Below are positions 16,999-24,928 of a stretch of 64,000 nt of DNA, piece by piece (position 1 is the stretch's first letter; each line of letters starts with the position of its first letter). The translations under genes were made by a program, and so were the position numbers. The notes beneath the pieces were generated by a model that saw nothing but the letters and a program-made list of their open reading frames with translations, was not told the origin of the DNA and did not search any database. The stretch comes from Streptomyces lunaelactis (lineage in GTDB: Bacteria > Actinomycetota > Actinomycetes > Streptomycetales > Streptomycetaceae): positions 7,130,001-7,194,000 of the forward strand of contig NZ_CP026304.1 in assembly GCF_003054555.1 (NCBI RefSeq), given 5' to 3'.

Positions 16999-17565
16999 AT
17001 GGATGAGGAGTTACGGTCGCTCGCCGGCCGGCTGAGGGGCGAGTCGGGCGGCTCGGTGGCGTACGAGCGGCTGCTGGTGACCGAGGACCGGGAGGAACTC
17101 GCCGGAGTCCTCACCGAACACGAACGCCCCCTGTGGGCACGGGAGATGGCGGCGTTCCGGCTCGGCTGTGCGGGGGACCGCCGGGCCTTCGAAGTCCTCG
17201 TCCTGCTCCTCAACCACCGGGACCCCGCACGCTGCGTCTCGGCCGCGCACGCGCTGGCGACGCTCAACGACCCGCGTACGCCACGGGCGGCGGCCGCGCT
17301 CGCGACGAATGAGCTGAGGGTCGCCTACGCACTGCTCCCGGTGCGGCTCCTCACCCGGCTGCGGGCACCGGAATCGGCCCCGGCGCTGATCACGGTCCTG
17401 AGAAGAAGGCTCACCCCGGGCGACCCGCACTGGCGGGTGGCCCTGGCCTGTGTGGAGGGCCTGGGGGCGCTGGAGGACAAGAGGGCGGGGGACGTGCTGC
17501 GGCTGGCACGCGCGCACCCCCGGCTGACGGCCGCGGCGGAGGCGGCACTGGCCCGCGTGGACTGA
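16999..17565 (+). CDS. HEAT-repeat-like protein with a TTA codon
   Basis: 188 residues, all helical. Repeated units such as AREMAAFRLGCAGDRRAFEVL, RCVSAAHALATLNDPRTPRA and APALITVLRRRL look like HEAT repeats. Similar Streptomyces proteins are sometimes labelled adenylosuccinate lyase, but no lyase motif is visible. The fifth codon is TTA, the rare leucine codon read by the bldA tRNA in Streptomyces, so translation may be developmentally timed. The ATG gives coding character from its first residues; the longer upstream frame does not. Likely a scaffold, function unknown. Confidence 0.75.
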   Translation: MDEELRSLAGRLRGESGGSVAYERLLVTEDREELAGVLTEHERPLWAREMAAFRLGCAGDRRAFEVLVLLLNHRDPARCVSAAHALATLNDPRTPRAAAALATNELRVAYALLPVRLLTRLRAPESAPALITVLRRRLTPGDPHWRVALACVEGLGALEDKRAGDVLRLARAHPRLTAAAEAALARVD

Positions 17566-17639
17566 GGGGGCCGCTGCTCCCATGGGACTCCTGGGTGCGC
17601 GCCGCCGCGGAGGTGCGAGCCGGTCCGGGGCTTCCCCAG

Positions 17640-18191
17640 TTACGGAGTCAGCGCGCGGGCGTAGCGCACCTCCGGTACGGCGACCCCGTCCACCTCGAAC
17701 GGCTCCTCCGCTCCGTCCGGCGCGAAGCCCGCCTTCTCGTAGAAGCGGCGGGCGCGGTCGTTCTCCTTCAGGACCCAGAGCAGCATTCCCGCGAACCCGT
17801 CAGCCACGGCCCGCCCCGTCAGCTCCGTCATCAGCGCCCGCCCCACCCCCGTGGAGAGCTGCTCCTCCAGCACATATATCGCGTACAGCTCGCACTTCTC
17901 GCCCGTCGCGTCCTCGTCGCGGCTCGGTCCGCAGCACCCCCAACCGACCACTTCCCCGTCCCGCTCGGCCACCAGATTGGTCGTCCGGGCGCGGCCCTCC
18001 GCAAGGAACTCACGACGCCGCGCCGCGTCCTTCTCCACGCTCATCGCGTCCAGATACGACTGCGGCACCAGCCCCGCATACGCCGACTGCCAGCCCCGCA
18101 CCCGGACCCTGGCGACCGCCTCGCAGTCGTCCGGTGTCATCTCGCGGATACGCGCATCAGGGGCTTGTACATGGGTGAGTCGCGTCGTCAT
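17640..18191 (-). CDS. GNAT-family N-acetyltransferase
   Basis: 183 residues covering one GNAT domain. The acetyl-CoA-binding turn is QLSTGVGRAL (Q-x-x-G-x-G), preceded by CELYAIYVLEE and followed by LLWVLKENDRARRFYEKAGF, the standard motifs A and B. Opening IREMTPDDCEAVARVRVRGW is family-like. The acceptor substrate is unknown. It reads in the same direction as the radical SAM gene, 48 bases downstream. Confidence 0.85.
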   Translation of the reverse strand: MTTRLTHVQAPDARIREMTPDDCEAVARVRVRGWQSAYAGLVPQSYLDAMSVEKDAARRREFLAEGRARTTNLVAERDGEVVGWGCCGPSRDEDATGEKCELYAIYVLEEQLSTGVGRALMTELTGRAVADGFAGMLLWVLKENDRARRFYEKAGFAPDGAEEPFEVDGVAVPEVRYARALTP

Positions 18192-18239
18192 GCGTCCATC
18201 CTTGCGGACGCCACTGACAGTCCGGACCGACAGCCCGGC

Positions 18240-19274
18240 TCAGAGCAGGGTGAGCTGCGTGGGCTCAGCCTCCGCGGGCACCGGCTCGGCATGCGCCGAG
18301 ATCCGTCGCGGCGTCCCCCGGTCCGCGGGACCGATGCCGAACTCCGTGGCCAGTTCATGGACTTGGCGGGTGATCCGGCGCTGATACCACTTCGGCGCGT
18401 ACGCCCCCTCCGCGTACAGCCGCTCGTAGCGCCGGACCAGATACGGATGGTGCTGCCCCAGCCAGGCCATGAACCACTCGCGCGCCCCGGGCCGCAGATG
18501 CAGCACGAGCGGCGTCACCGACGTCGCCCCGGACGCGGCGATCGCCCATACCGTCGCGCGCAGCTGGTCGGGATGGTCGCCCAGGAAGGGGATGACCGGC
18601 GCCATCAGCACCCCGCAGCCGATCCCGTGCTCGGTGAGGGTGTGTACGACGTCCAGGCGCCGCTCGGGCGACGGCGTGCCCGGCTCGACCGTGCGCCACA
18701 GCTCGCGGTCGGTGAAGCCGACCGAGACGGAGATACCGACCTCGGTCACCTGCGCCGCCTGCCGCAGCAGCTCCAGATCCCGCAGGATCAGCGTGCCCTT
18801 GGTGAGTATGGAGAACGGGTTCGCGTGGTCGCGCAGGGCGCTGATGATGCCCGGCATCAGCCGGTAGCGCCCCTCCGCCCGCTGATAGCAGTCGACGTTC
18901 GTGCCCATCGCGATATGCGCGCCCTGCCAGCGCCGGGAGGCCAGCTGGCGGCGCAGCAGCTCCGGTGCGTTGATCTTCACCACGATCTGGGAGTCGAATC
19001 CGAGCCCGGTGTCGAGGTCCAGATAGCTGTGCGTCTTGCGGGCGAAGCAGTAGACGCACGCGTGCGTGCAGCCGCGATAGGGATTGACGGTCCACTCGAA
19101 GGGCATCCGCGAGGCGCCCGGCACCCGGTTCAGAATCGAACGGGCGCGGACCTCGTGGAAGGTGATGCCCCGGAATTCGGGGGTGTCGAAGGTCCTGGTG
19201 GTCACCGCGGACGTACCGAAAAGCGCGGTGTCCCCGGCCGTGGTGGGGTTCTCGACCAGATTGTCCCAGCGCAT
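18240..19274 (-). CDS. Rv2578c-family radical SAM protein
   Basis: 344 residues with the iron-sulfur motif GCTHACVYCFAR (Cys69, Cys73, Cys76), the Cx3Cx2C form of radical SAM enzymes. The context PYRGCTHACVYC is shared with the spore-photoproduct-lyase-like group and with mycobacterial Rv2578c. The enzyme makes a 5'-deoxyadenosyl radical; the substrate is unknown. The start is preceded by AGGAGG. A LexA-like palindrome sits directly on the promoter, suggesting DNA-damage induction. Confidence 0.85.
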   Translation of the reverse strand: MRWDNLVENPTTAGDTALFGTSAVTTRTFDTPEFRGITFHEVRARSILNRVPGASRMPFEWTVNPYRGCTHACVYCFARKTHSYLDLDTGLGFDSQIVVKINAPELLRRQLASRRWQGAHIAMGTNVDCYQRAEGRYRLMPGIISALRDHANPFSILTKGTLILRDLELLRQAAQVTEVGISVSVGFTDRELWRTVEPGTPSPERRLDVVHTLTEHGIGCGVLMAPVIPFLGDHPDQLRATVWAIAASGATSVTPLVLHLRPGAREWFMAWLGQHHPYLVRRYERLYAEGAYAPKWYQRRITRQVHELATEFGIGPADRGTPRRISAHAEPVPAEAEPTQLTLL

Positions 19275-19301
19275 GGGTGCCTCCTAGGTAGCACTGGCCA
19301 C

Positions 19302-19319
19302 AGAATAGAACACATGTTC
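19302..19319 (-). promoter_or_regulatory. SOS (LexA)-like box next to a -10 element, radical SAM gene promoter
   Basis: GAAC-ACAT-GTTC (19308-19319) is a perfect palindrome and fits the Gram-positive SOS box CGAACRNRYGTTYC at 13 of 14 positions. On the minus strand it is followed at once by TATTCT (19302-19307), a good -10. The start codon is 28 bases further with AGGAGG between. My recollection is that mycobacterial Rv2578c belongs to the LexA regulon, which would agree. Confidence 0.65.
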
Positions 19320-19391
19320 CCTTGATCGCAGCTGGAGTGCGTCAGACTTTGTGGCAGGGTCCGAGGTTGACCGGTCACGAAGGGTGTCTGG

Positions 19392-20583
19392 GTGAGCAGA
19401 TCGCAGAAGCCGTCCCGGCAGGTGTCCGTGGACGAGCAGTTCTCGTGTGGCGGTGTTGAAAGGCGAGCTCTCGCTGGCCGAGGCGGCGCGGCGACATGGT
19501 GTCTCCTCGGCGACGGTGGGGAACTGGCGGGACCGGTTCGTCGACGCGGGCAAGGCAGGCATGGACCGGTCGCTACCCGGCCCGGACGGCGGTCAGTCGC
19601 AGACAGAGCGGCGGCTCCGCACCGAGTGCAAAGAGCTCAAGCTCGCCCTGGCGGAGGCGACGGTGCAGCTGCGGATCTGGCAGAAGGGCTCGGCCGGGAT
19701 CCCGGAACGCACCTACTGGCGGCGGCTCGCCCGGCACCGCGCCGGCGACCCAGCCAAAGGCCCATGGCCGGCGCCGAAGGCCGACGCGGTCGAGGCGACC
19801 GCAGCCAAGTAGGCAGCGGACTGGCCGGCCTGGGGGCACCGCAAGATCGCCGCGATGATGCGCGCCGACGGCTGCGAGGTGTCCACCTCGACCGTGGAAC
19901 GGGCGCTGCGCCGCCGCGGGCTGCCGCTGCCGTCCGGGTTCCGCGCTGACCGCAGATCCTGGGCGCGGCTACGTAAGCGGGTGTTCCGCGACCCGCCGAG
20001 GCAGCGGAACCGGGTCTGGCAGACGGACTTCTCCGAGTTCGAGACCGCCCGGGCGGGATCTGGCGGATCTGCGCGGTGATCGACTACGCCACCAAGTACT
20101 GCCTCGCGGCTACTGTCACGCCCACGTCTCGCGGCGCCGACGCGCTTGCCTGCCTGCGCCGCGCCGTCGTCGAGGCGGAACGGGTCCTCGACCTCGACGA
20201 CCTCCGCGCCGACCGCGGCGAGATGGACGTCGTCGACGCCGACGACTACGTCATTGGATCAGACGGCGGCGCCGATCGCGGTGGTCACCGACAACGGCCC
20301 ATGCTTCCGCGGCGGCACCTTCGCCGAGGCGTTCACCGGCGACGACCCGCTGCTCCGACACGTCCGTACCAGGGTGAGGAGCCCGCAGACCAACGGCGTA
20401 GTCGAACGGTTCTTCGGCACCCTGAAGTACGAACACCTCTACCGCGCGATCATCGGCGACGGCAATGCCCTCGCCGTCGAGATCAACCAGTTCCGCCACA
20501 CCTACAACACCCTCCGCCCCCACCAGGCACTCGACGACCGGACGCCGCGACAGGCGTACCTCACCAGCCGGGAGAGCCAATAG
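19392..20583 (+). pseudogene. Decayed insertion-sequence transposase (IS3/IS481-like, rve DDE domain)
   Basis: A transposase broken by at least three frameshifts (near 19440, 20050 and 20255) and one in-frame TAG (19810-19812, plausibly CAG to TAG). Pieced together it has an N-terminal helix-turn-helix (LSLAEAARRHGVSSATVGNW). It then has an rve integrase core with VWQTDFSEFE, VVTDNGPCFRG and NGVVERFFGTLKYEHLYR as the D, D and E segments. The C-terminus NTLRPHQALDDRTP is also family-like. The element cannot encode an active protein. No terminal inverted repeats or target duplication were found, so its borders are uncertain. It lies just upstream of the SOS-like promoter, which is intact. Confidence 0.85.
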
Positions 20584-20740
20584 CCACCGGTCCGGTCGTC
20601 CGTTAGGGGATCCCTATCCGGACGGATCGTCTGCGGTGAAGAACAGGATCGATCCGGCAGGGACGTCACGATCGCCTCGGAACACAGCGCCACGAGATCC
20701 TTGGGTGGCCCGAAGCCCGCGCTGATCCGCTGTCGGGCAC

Positions 20741-21304
20741 TCAGCGCCTGGTCTCGTACCTGGTCAGCACCACGCCGTCGGGAAACGTCCGGGTCTCCAC
20801 CAGGCTCAGGTTCACCCAGTTGTCCAGGGCTGTGAAGAACGGCGTGCCGCCGCCCACCAGGACCGGATGGGTGACGATCGCGTACTCGTCGATCAGCCCG
20901 GCCCGCATGGCCGCCGCGGCGAGTGTGGCACCGCCGATGTCCATGGGGCCGCCGTCGTCGGCCTTGAGCCTGGTGATCTCGGTGACCGCGTCGCCGGTGA
21001 CCAGACGGGTGTTCCAGTCGACCGTGCTGGTCGTAGAGGAGAACACCACCTTCGGCATGTCCCGCCAGCGGCCGGCGAACTCGATCGCCGCCGGTGTGGC
21101 ACCCGGCTGCTTGTCGGCGGTCGGCCAGTGGGAGCTCATCGTCTCCCACAGCTTGCGCCCGTACAGCGCCAGGCCCGTCGCGTCCACCCGGTCGGACCAC
21201 CACTGGAACAGCTCGTCGCTCGGCACGCTCCAGCCGAGGTCGTCGCCGGGCGCGGCGATGTAGCCGTCCAGGCTCATGTTCATGCCGAAGGTCAGTTTCC
21301 GCAT
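20741..21304 (-). CDS. Dihydrofolate reductase-family (RibD C-terminal-like) protein
   Basis: 187 residues: MRKLTFGMNMSLDGYIAAPG at the start, YGRKLWETM, and the late VGGGTPFF are the marks of the RibD_C/DHFR-like family of NADPH reductases. Many of these are stand-alone oxidoreductases with no proven substrate; true folate reductase is unlikely. The ATG at MRKLTF was chosen because the residues before it are not conserved in character. No operon partner; the decayed IS lies downstream. Confidence 0.8.
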   Translation of the reverse strand: MRKLTFGMNMSLDGYIAAPGDDLGWSVPSDELFQWWSDRVDATGLALYGRKLWETMSSHWPTADKQPGATPAAIEFAGRWRDMPKVVFSSTTSTVDWNTRLVTGDAVTEITRLKADDGGPMDIGGATLAAAAMRAGLIDEYAIVTHPVLVGGGTPFFTALDNWVNLSLVETRTFPDGVVLTRYETRR

Positions 21305-21689
21305 GGCGTCAGCCTCCCGTGAGTCGGTATTCGGCGTACAGACCAGCACGGCGCGCAAAACTCATCGGTCAGGCCACACCGAGGGCCAGTTGACCACCAC
21401 GCCAAGCAGATGCTCCGTACGGAAAGGAAACCTCCGACGTACCGGCGGGGACGCGACGAGCCCGCCGCCACCGCTGTGATCTGCGCTGTTGCAGATACCC
21501 CGTACGGTGAAAATCTCACTAACCGGAGGCTAAACCTACACGTACTGAGCCCAGCTATACCAAGATCAAACCCTGCCAACTCCTTGACGCATGACACAGC
21601 CGCGACCGGGGTGCCGCTGGATTTGGGCGGCCGGACCCGAGGTGATTGGCTAGCGGCACCCCCGAAGAACGAGTGCTGGAGGAACGCGA
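21305..21689. other. Intergenic region of 385 bases
   Basis: Between the divergent DHFR-like and SRPBCC genes. The stretch 21480-21600 is AT-richer than its surroundings and contains TTGACG (21582-21587), a possible -35, but no matching -10 was convincing. No coding frame, repeat or RNA was recognised. Confidence 0.4.
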
Positions 21690-22133
21690 ATGGCGCAGGT
21701 CGAGGCCACCACGGAACGGATCATCGCGGCGGACGCGGGGAAGGTGTTCGAGGCGCTGGCCGACTACGAGAACACCCGCGCGAAGCTGCTGCCCGAGCAC
21801 TTCAGCGAGTTCGAGGTCCGTGAGGGCGGCGACGGCGAGGGCACTCTCGTCCACTGGAAGCTCCAGGCGACCAGCAAGCGGATCCGCGACTGCCTGCTCG
21901 AGGTGACCGAGCCGACCGACGGGCAGCTGATCGAGAAGGACCGCAACTCCTCGATGGTGACCACCTGGACCGTCACCCCGGCCGGCGAGGGCAAGTCGAA
22001 GGCCGTCGTCAGTACCGTCTGGAACGGCGCGGGCGGTGTTGGCGGTTTCTTCGAGAAGACCTTCGCCCCCAAGGGACTTGGCCGGATCTACGACGCGATT
22101 CTCGCCAATCTCGCCGCCGAGGTCGAGAAGTAG
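21690..22133 (+). CDS. SRPBCC-family protein (START/Bet v1-like)
   Basis: 147 residues. The pattern ATTERIIAADAGKVFEALADYEN at the start, the mid-region beta strands and the long C-terminal helix YDAILANLAAEVEK fit the polyketide-cyclase/SRPBCC fold, a hydrophobic ligand pocket. Start supported by GGAGG 9 bases upstream. No partner gene indicates its ligand. Confidence 0.8.
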   Translation: MAQVEATTERIIAADAGKVFEALADYENTRAKLLPEHFSEFEVREGGDGEGTLVHWKLQATSKRIRDCLLEVTEPTDGQLIEKDRNSSMVTTWTVTPAGEGKSKAVVSTVWNGAGGVGGFFEKTFAPKGLGRIYDAILANLAAEVEK

Positions 22134-22378
22134 CCCGTGAAGTAGCCCTGCGGGGTTGCCGTAACGCTCACCGTTTCGAGTGGTTTTCCCCGCGGCGCCG
22201 TGATGCGCCCCGCGCACCACGGGTCGCGGGAAAGCCCTGATGAGCGCCCGACGTGCGCCCCACCGGCGGCAGTTGGGCCCCACGACGCGCCTCTGCTCCC
22301 GGTAACGTCACGCTTGCTCCCCGTTGGCGTGTAATGCGAAGAATGACGCCGCGCAGCCGTGACGAGGGGAGCAGTGAC

Positions 22379-24805
22379 GTGGGCGGGATCACTCTGGTGA
22401 AGGACGAGCAGGCGGCCGCGGCCGCTGCCGCACCGCCTCCACCGACCGGGCCGGCCGCGCTCAGCCCGCGCCGCGTACGCCTCGTCTTCATCGGGCTGAT
22501 GCTCGCGCTGCTGCTCGCCGCGCTCGAGCAGATGATCGTCGCCACCGCCCTTCCGAAGATCGTCGGTGAACTCCAGGGCCTGGACCGGATGCCCTGGGCG
22601 ATCACGGCCTACCTCCTGACCTCCACCATCGGCCTGCCCATCTATGGCAAGCTCGGCGACCTCATCGGCCGCAAGGGCGTCTTCCAGTTCGCGATCGTCG
22701 TCTTCATCATCGGCTCGGCGCTGGCCGGCTGGTCGCGCAGCATGGACCAGTTCATCGCCTTCCGCGCCATCCAGGGAATCGGCGCGGGCGGCCTCGTGAT
22801 CGGCGTACAGGCGATCATCGCGGACATCGTGCCGCCCCGCGAACGCGGCCGCTACATGGGCCTCATCGGCGCGGCCTTCGGGCTCGCGTCCGTAGCCGGA
22901 CCGCTGCTCGGCGGCTTCTTCACCGACCACGCCTCCTGGCGCTGGTGCTTCTACTTCAACGTTCCCTTCGGCCTGGTCACCCTGATCGTGATCACCGCGG
23001 TGCTGAAGCTCCCGAAGCCGGTCACCAGGGCCCGACTCGACGTCCTCGGCGCGTTGTTCCTCGCCGCCGCCTCCACCTGCCTCGTCCTGCTGACCAGTTG
23101 GGGCGGCACGGAGTACGCGTGGGGCTCGCGCGTCATCCTGGGACTGGCCGCCGGGGCGGCCGGAACGACCATCCTTTTCCTGGTCGTCGAGTACTTCGCG
23201 CCCGAACCGATCATCCCGCTCCGGCTGTTCCGCGACTCGATCTTCAACATCACGGGCCTCGTCGGCGCGGTCGTCGGCGTCGCACTCTTCGGCGCCGCCG
23301 GCTATCTGCCGACCTTCCTCCAGATGGTCGACGGAGCCAGCGCCACCGAGTCCGGTCTGCTGATGCTCCCGATGATGGGCGGCATCGTCGTCGCCTCGAT
23401 CGTCTCCGGCCGGCTCATCAGCCGTACCGGGCACTACAGGATCTACCCCGTACTCGGCAGCGCGATCTCGGCCGTCGGCATGTGGCTGCTGTCGCGTCTG
23501 GAGACCGGTACACCCCGGCTCGACTACAGCATCTGGCAGGCCGTGCTCGGCGTCGGCATCGGACTGGTGTTGCCGGTGCTGATCCTCGCCGTGCAGAACG
23601 CCGTACCGCCCGCCGACCTCGGCACCGCCACCAGCGCCAACAACTACTTCCGGCAGATCGGCGGCAGCGTCGGCGCCGCCGTCTTCGGCACCCTCTTCGC
23701 CAACCGGCTCACCGACGCGCTCGCCGACCGGCTCCCGGCCGGCGCGGGCCTGCCCACCGCGTCCATTCCACACGCCGAGTCCATCACTCCGCAGATGGTC
23801 CACGCGATGGAGCCCGCCCTGCGGGACGGCTACATCCAGGCGTACGCAGACGCGATGCCGCGGATCTTCCTCTATCTCGTGCCGGTGCTCGCGCTCGGCC
23901 TCTTCCTCGCCTTCTTCCTCAAGGAGAAACCGCTGGTGTCCCACAGCACCCAGGCCGCCGAGCCCGCCACCGCCCCCGTTCCCCCGGCACGCAGTGCGCG
24001 CTCCGACCGCACCGACCGCTCCGACCGCACCACGCCGGCGTACTCCTCCGGTGTCCCGGTCTGCGGCACCGTCCAGCACTACGACGGCAGTACCGTCCCG
24101 CGCGCCGCCCTGACCCTCATCGACGTACGCGGAAAGCAGATCGGGCGCGGCGCGAGCGGCGAGGACGGGCGGTACGCACTGAGCGTGCCGGGTTCCGGCT
24201 CGTACGTCATGATCGCTGCGGCCGGCGGACACCAGCCGCAGGCCGTCACCGTCACCGTCGGCGAGCGGCCCGTCGAACTGGACGTGGTGCTCGGCGGAGC
24301 CGGCAGGCTCGCCGGAGCCGTCGTAACGGCGGACGGCTCGCCCGTACGGGACGCGGCGGTCACGCTGACCGACGTACGCGGCGAGGTCGTCGCCAGCACC
24401 CGCAGCGGCCGCGAAGGCGGCTTTGTGATCACGGAGTTGGTGGCGGGGGAGTACACGCTCGCCGCGAGCGCCCCCGCTTTCCGCCCGGCCGCGCTCCCGG
24501 TGAGCGTGCAGTCCTCCCGCGAGACCCGGCAGGACATCGAGCTGGCCGGCGGGGCGTTGCTGCGCGGCACGGTTCGGGCCGGCGGCGGGCGCCCGGTCGA
24601 GGACGCGCGGGTCACTCTGCTCGATGTGGCCGGCAATGTGGTGGACACCCTCACCACGGGCCCCGACGGCACCTTCCGCTTCGTCGATCTGTCCTCGGGG
24701 GAGTACACGGTGATCGCGGCGGGCTATCCGCCGGTGGCGACAGTCCTGCAGGTCGCGGGCGGCGGGCGCACCGAACGCGATCTCCAGCTGGGGCACGAGG
24801 ACTGA
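22379..24805 (+). CDS. DHA2-type MFS efflux transporter fused to three carboxypeptidase-regulatory-like domains
   Basis: 808 residues. Residues ~30-530 are a 14-helix EmrB/QacA-type drug:proton antiporter: LEQMIVATALPKIVGEL is helix 1/motif D, GKLGDLIGRKGVFQ is motif A, and FGLASVAGPLLGGFF is motif C. After a Ser/Asp/Arg linker come three consecutive ~80-residue beta-sandwich repeats (each with G-x-V, DGRYAL or DGTFRF, and GEYT or GSYV marks). These resemble CarboxypepD_reg/transthyretin-like domains. Start: GTG with GAGGGGAG 7 bases upstream; upstream ATGs have no ribosome binding site. The tail would face the cytoplasm if the helix count is even. Fused tails of this kind are uncommon in the family. 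Confidence 0.85.
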   Translation: MGGITLVKDEQAAAAAAAPPPPTGPAALSPRRVRLVFIGLMLALLLAALEQMIVATALPKIVGELQGLDRMPWAITAYLLTSTIGLPIYGKLGDLIGRKGVFQFAIVVFIIGSALAGWSRSMDQFIAFRAIQGIGAGGLVIGVQAIIADIVPPRERGRYMGLIGAAFGLASVAGPLLGGFFTDHASWRWCFYFNVPFGLVTLIVITAVLKLPKPVTRARLDVLGALFLAAASTCLVLLTSWGGTEYAWGSRVILGLAAGAAGTTILFLVVEYFAPEPIIPLRLFRDSIFNITGLVGAVVGVALFGAAGYLPTFLQMVDGASATESGLLMLPMMGGIVVASIVSGRLISRTGHYRIYPVLGSAISAVGMWLLSRLETGTPRLDYSIWQAVLGVGIGLVLPVLILAVQNAVPPADLGTATSANNYFRQIGGSVGAAVFGTLFANRLTDALADRLPAGAGLPTASIPHAESITPQMVHAMEPALRDGYIQAYADAMPRIFLYLVPVLALGLFLAFFLKEKPLVSHSTQAAEPATAPVPPARSARSDRTDRSDRTTPAYSSGVPVCGTVQHYDGSTVPRAALTLIDVRGKQIGRGASGEDGRYALSVPGSGSYVMIAAAGGHQPQAVTVTVGERPVELDVVLGGAGRLAGAVVTADGSPVRDAAVTLTDVRGEVVASTRSGREGGFVITELVAGEYTLAASAPAFRPAALPVSVQSSRETRQDIELAGGALLRGTVRAGGGRPVEDARVTLLDVAGNVVDTLTTGPDGTFRFVDLSSGEYTVIAAGYPPVATVLQVAGGGRTERDLQLGHED

Positions 24806-24928
24806 CGTCTTGTCAGTTCGGCGCGGGCGAACCACCTATTCCGCGGTTGCCCCGCGCGGCGCCCGCGCAGCGCCGTACCGTGGTTGCAGGGCCGCAGATC
24901 CTGGCAGCGGGGAAGGAGCCTGACACCC

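Noticed and set aside
20584..20740. Right end of the insertion sequence
   Set aside because: No inverted repeat matching the left flank could be identified, so no boundary is claimed.
21410..21823. Open frame preceding the SRPBCC gene
   Set aside because: Composition is not protein-like and it runs across the real gene in another frame.
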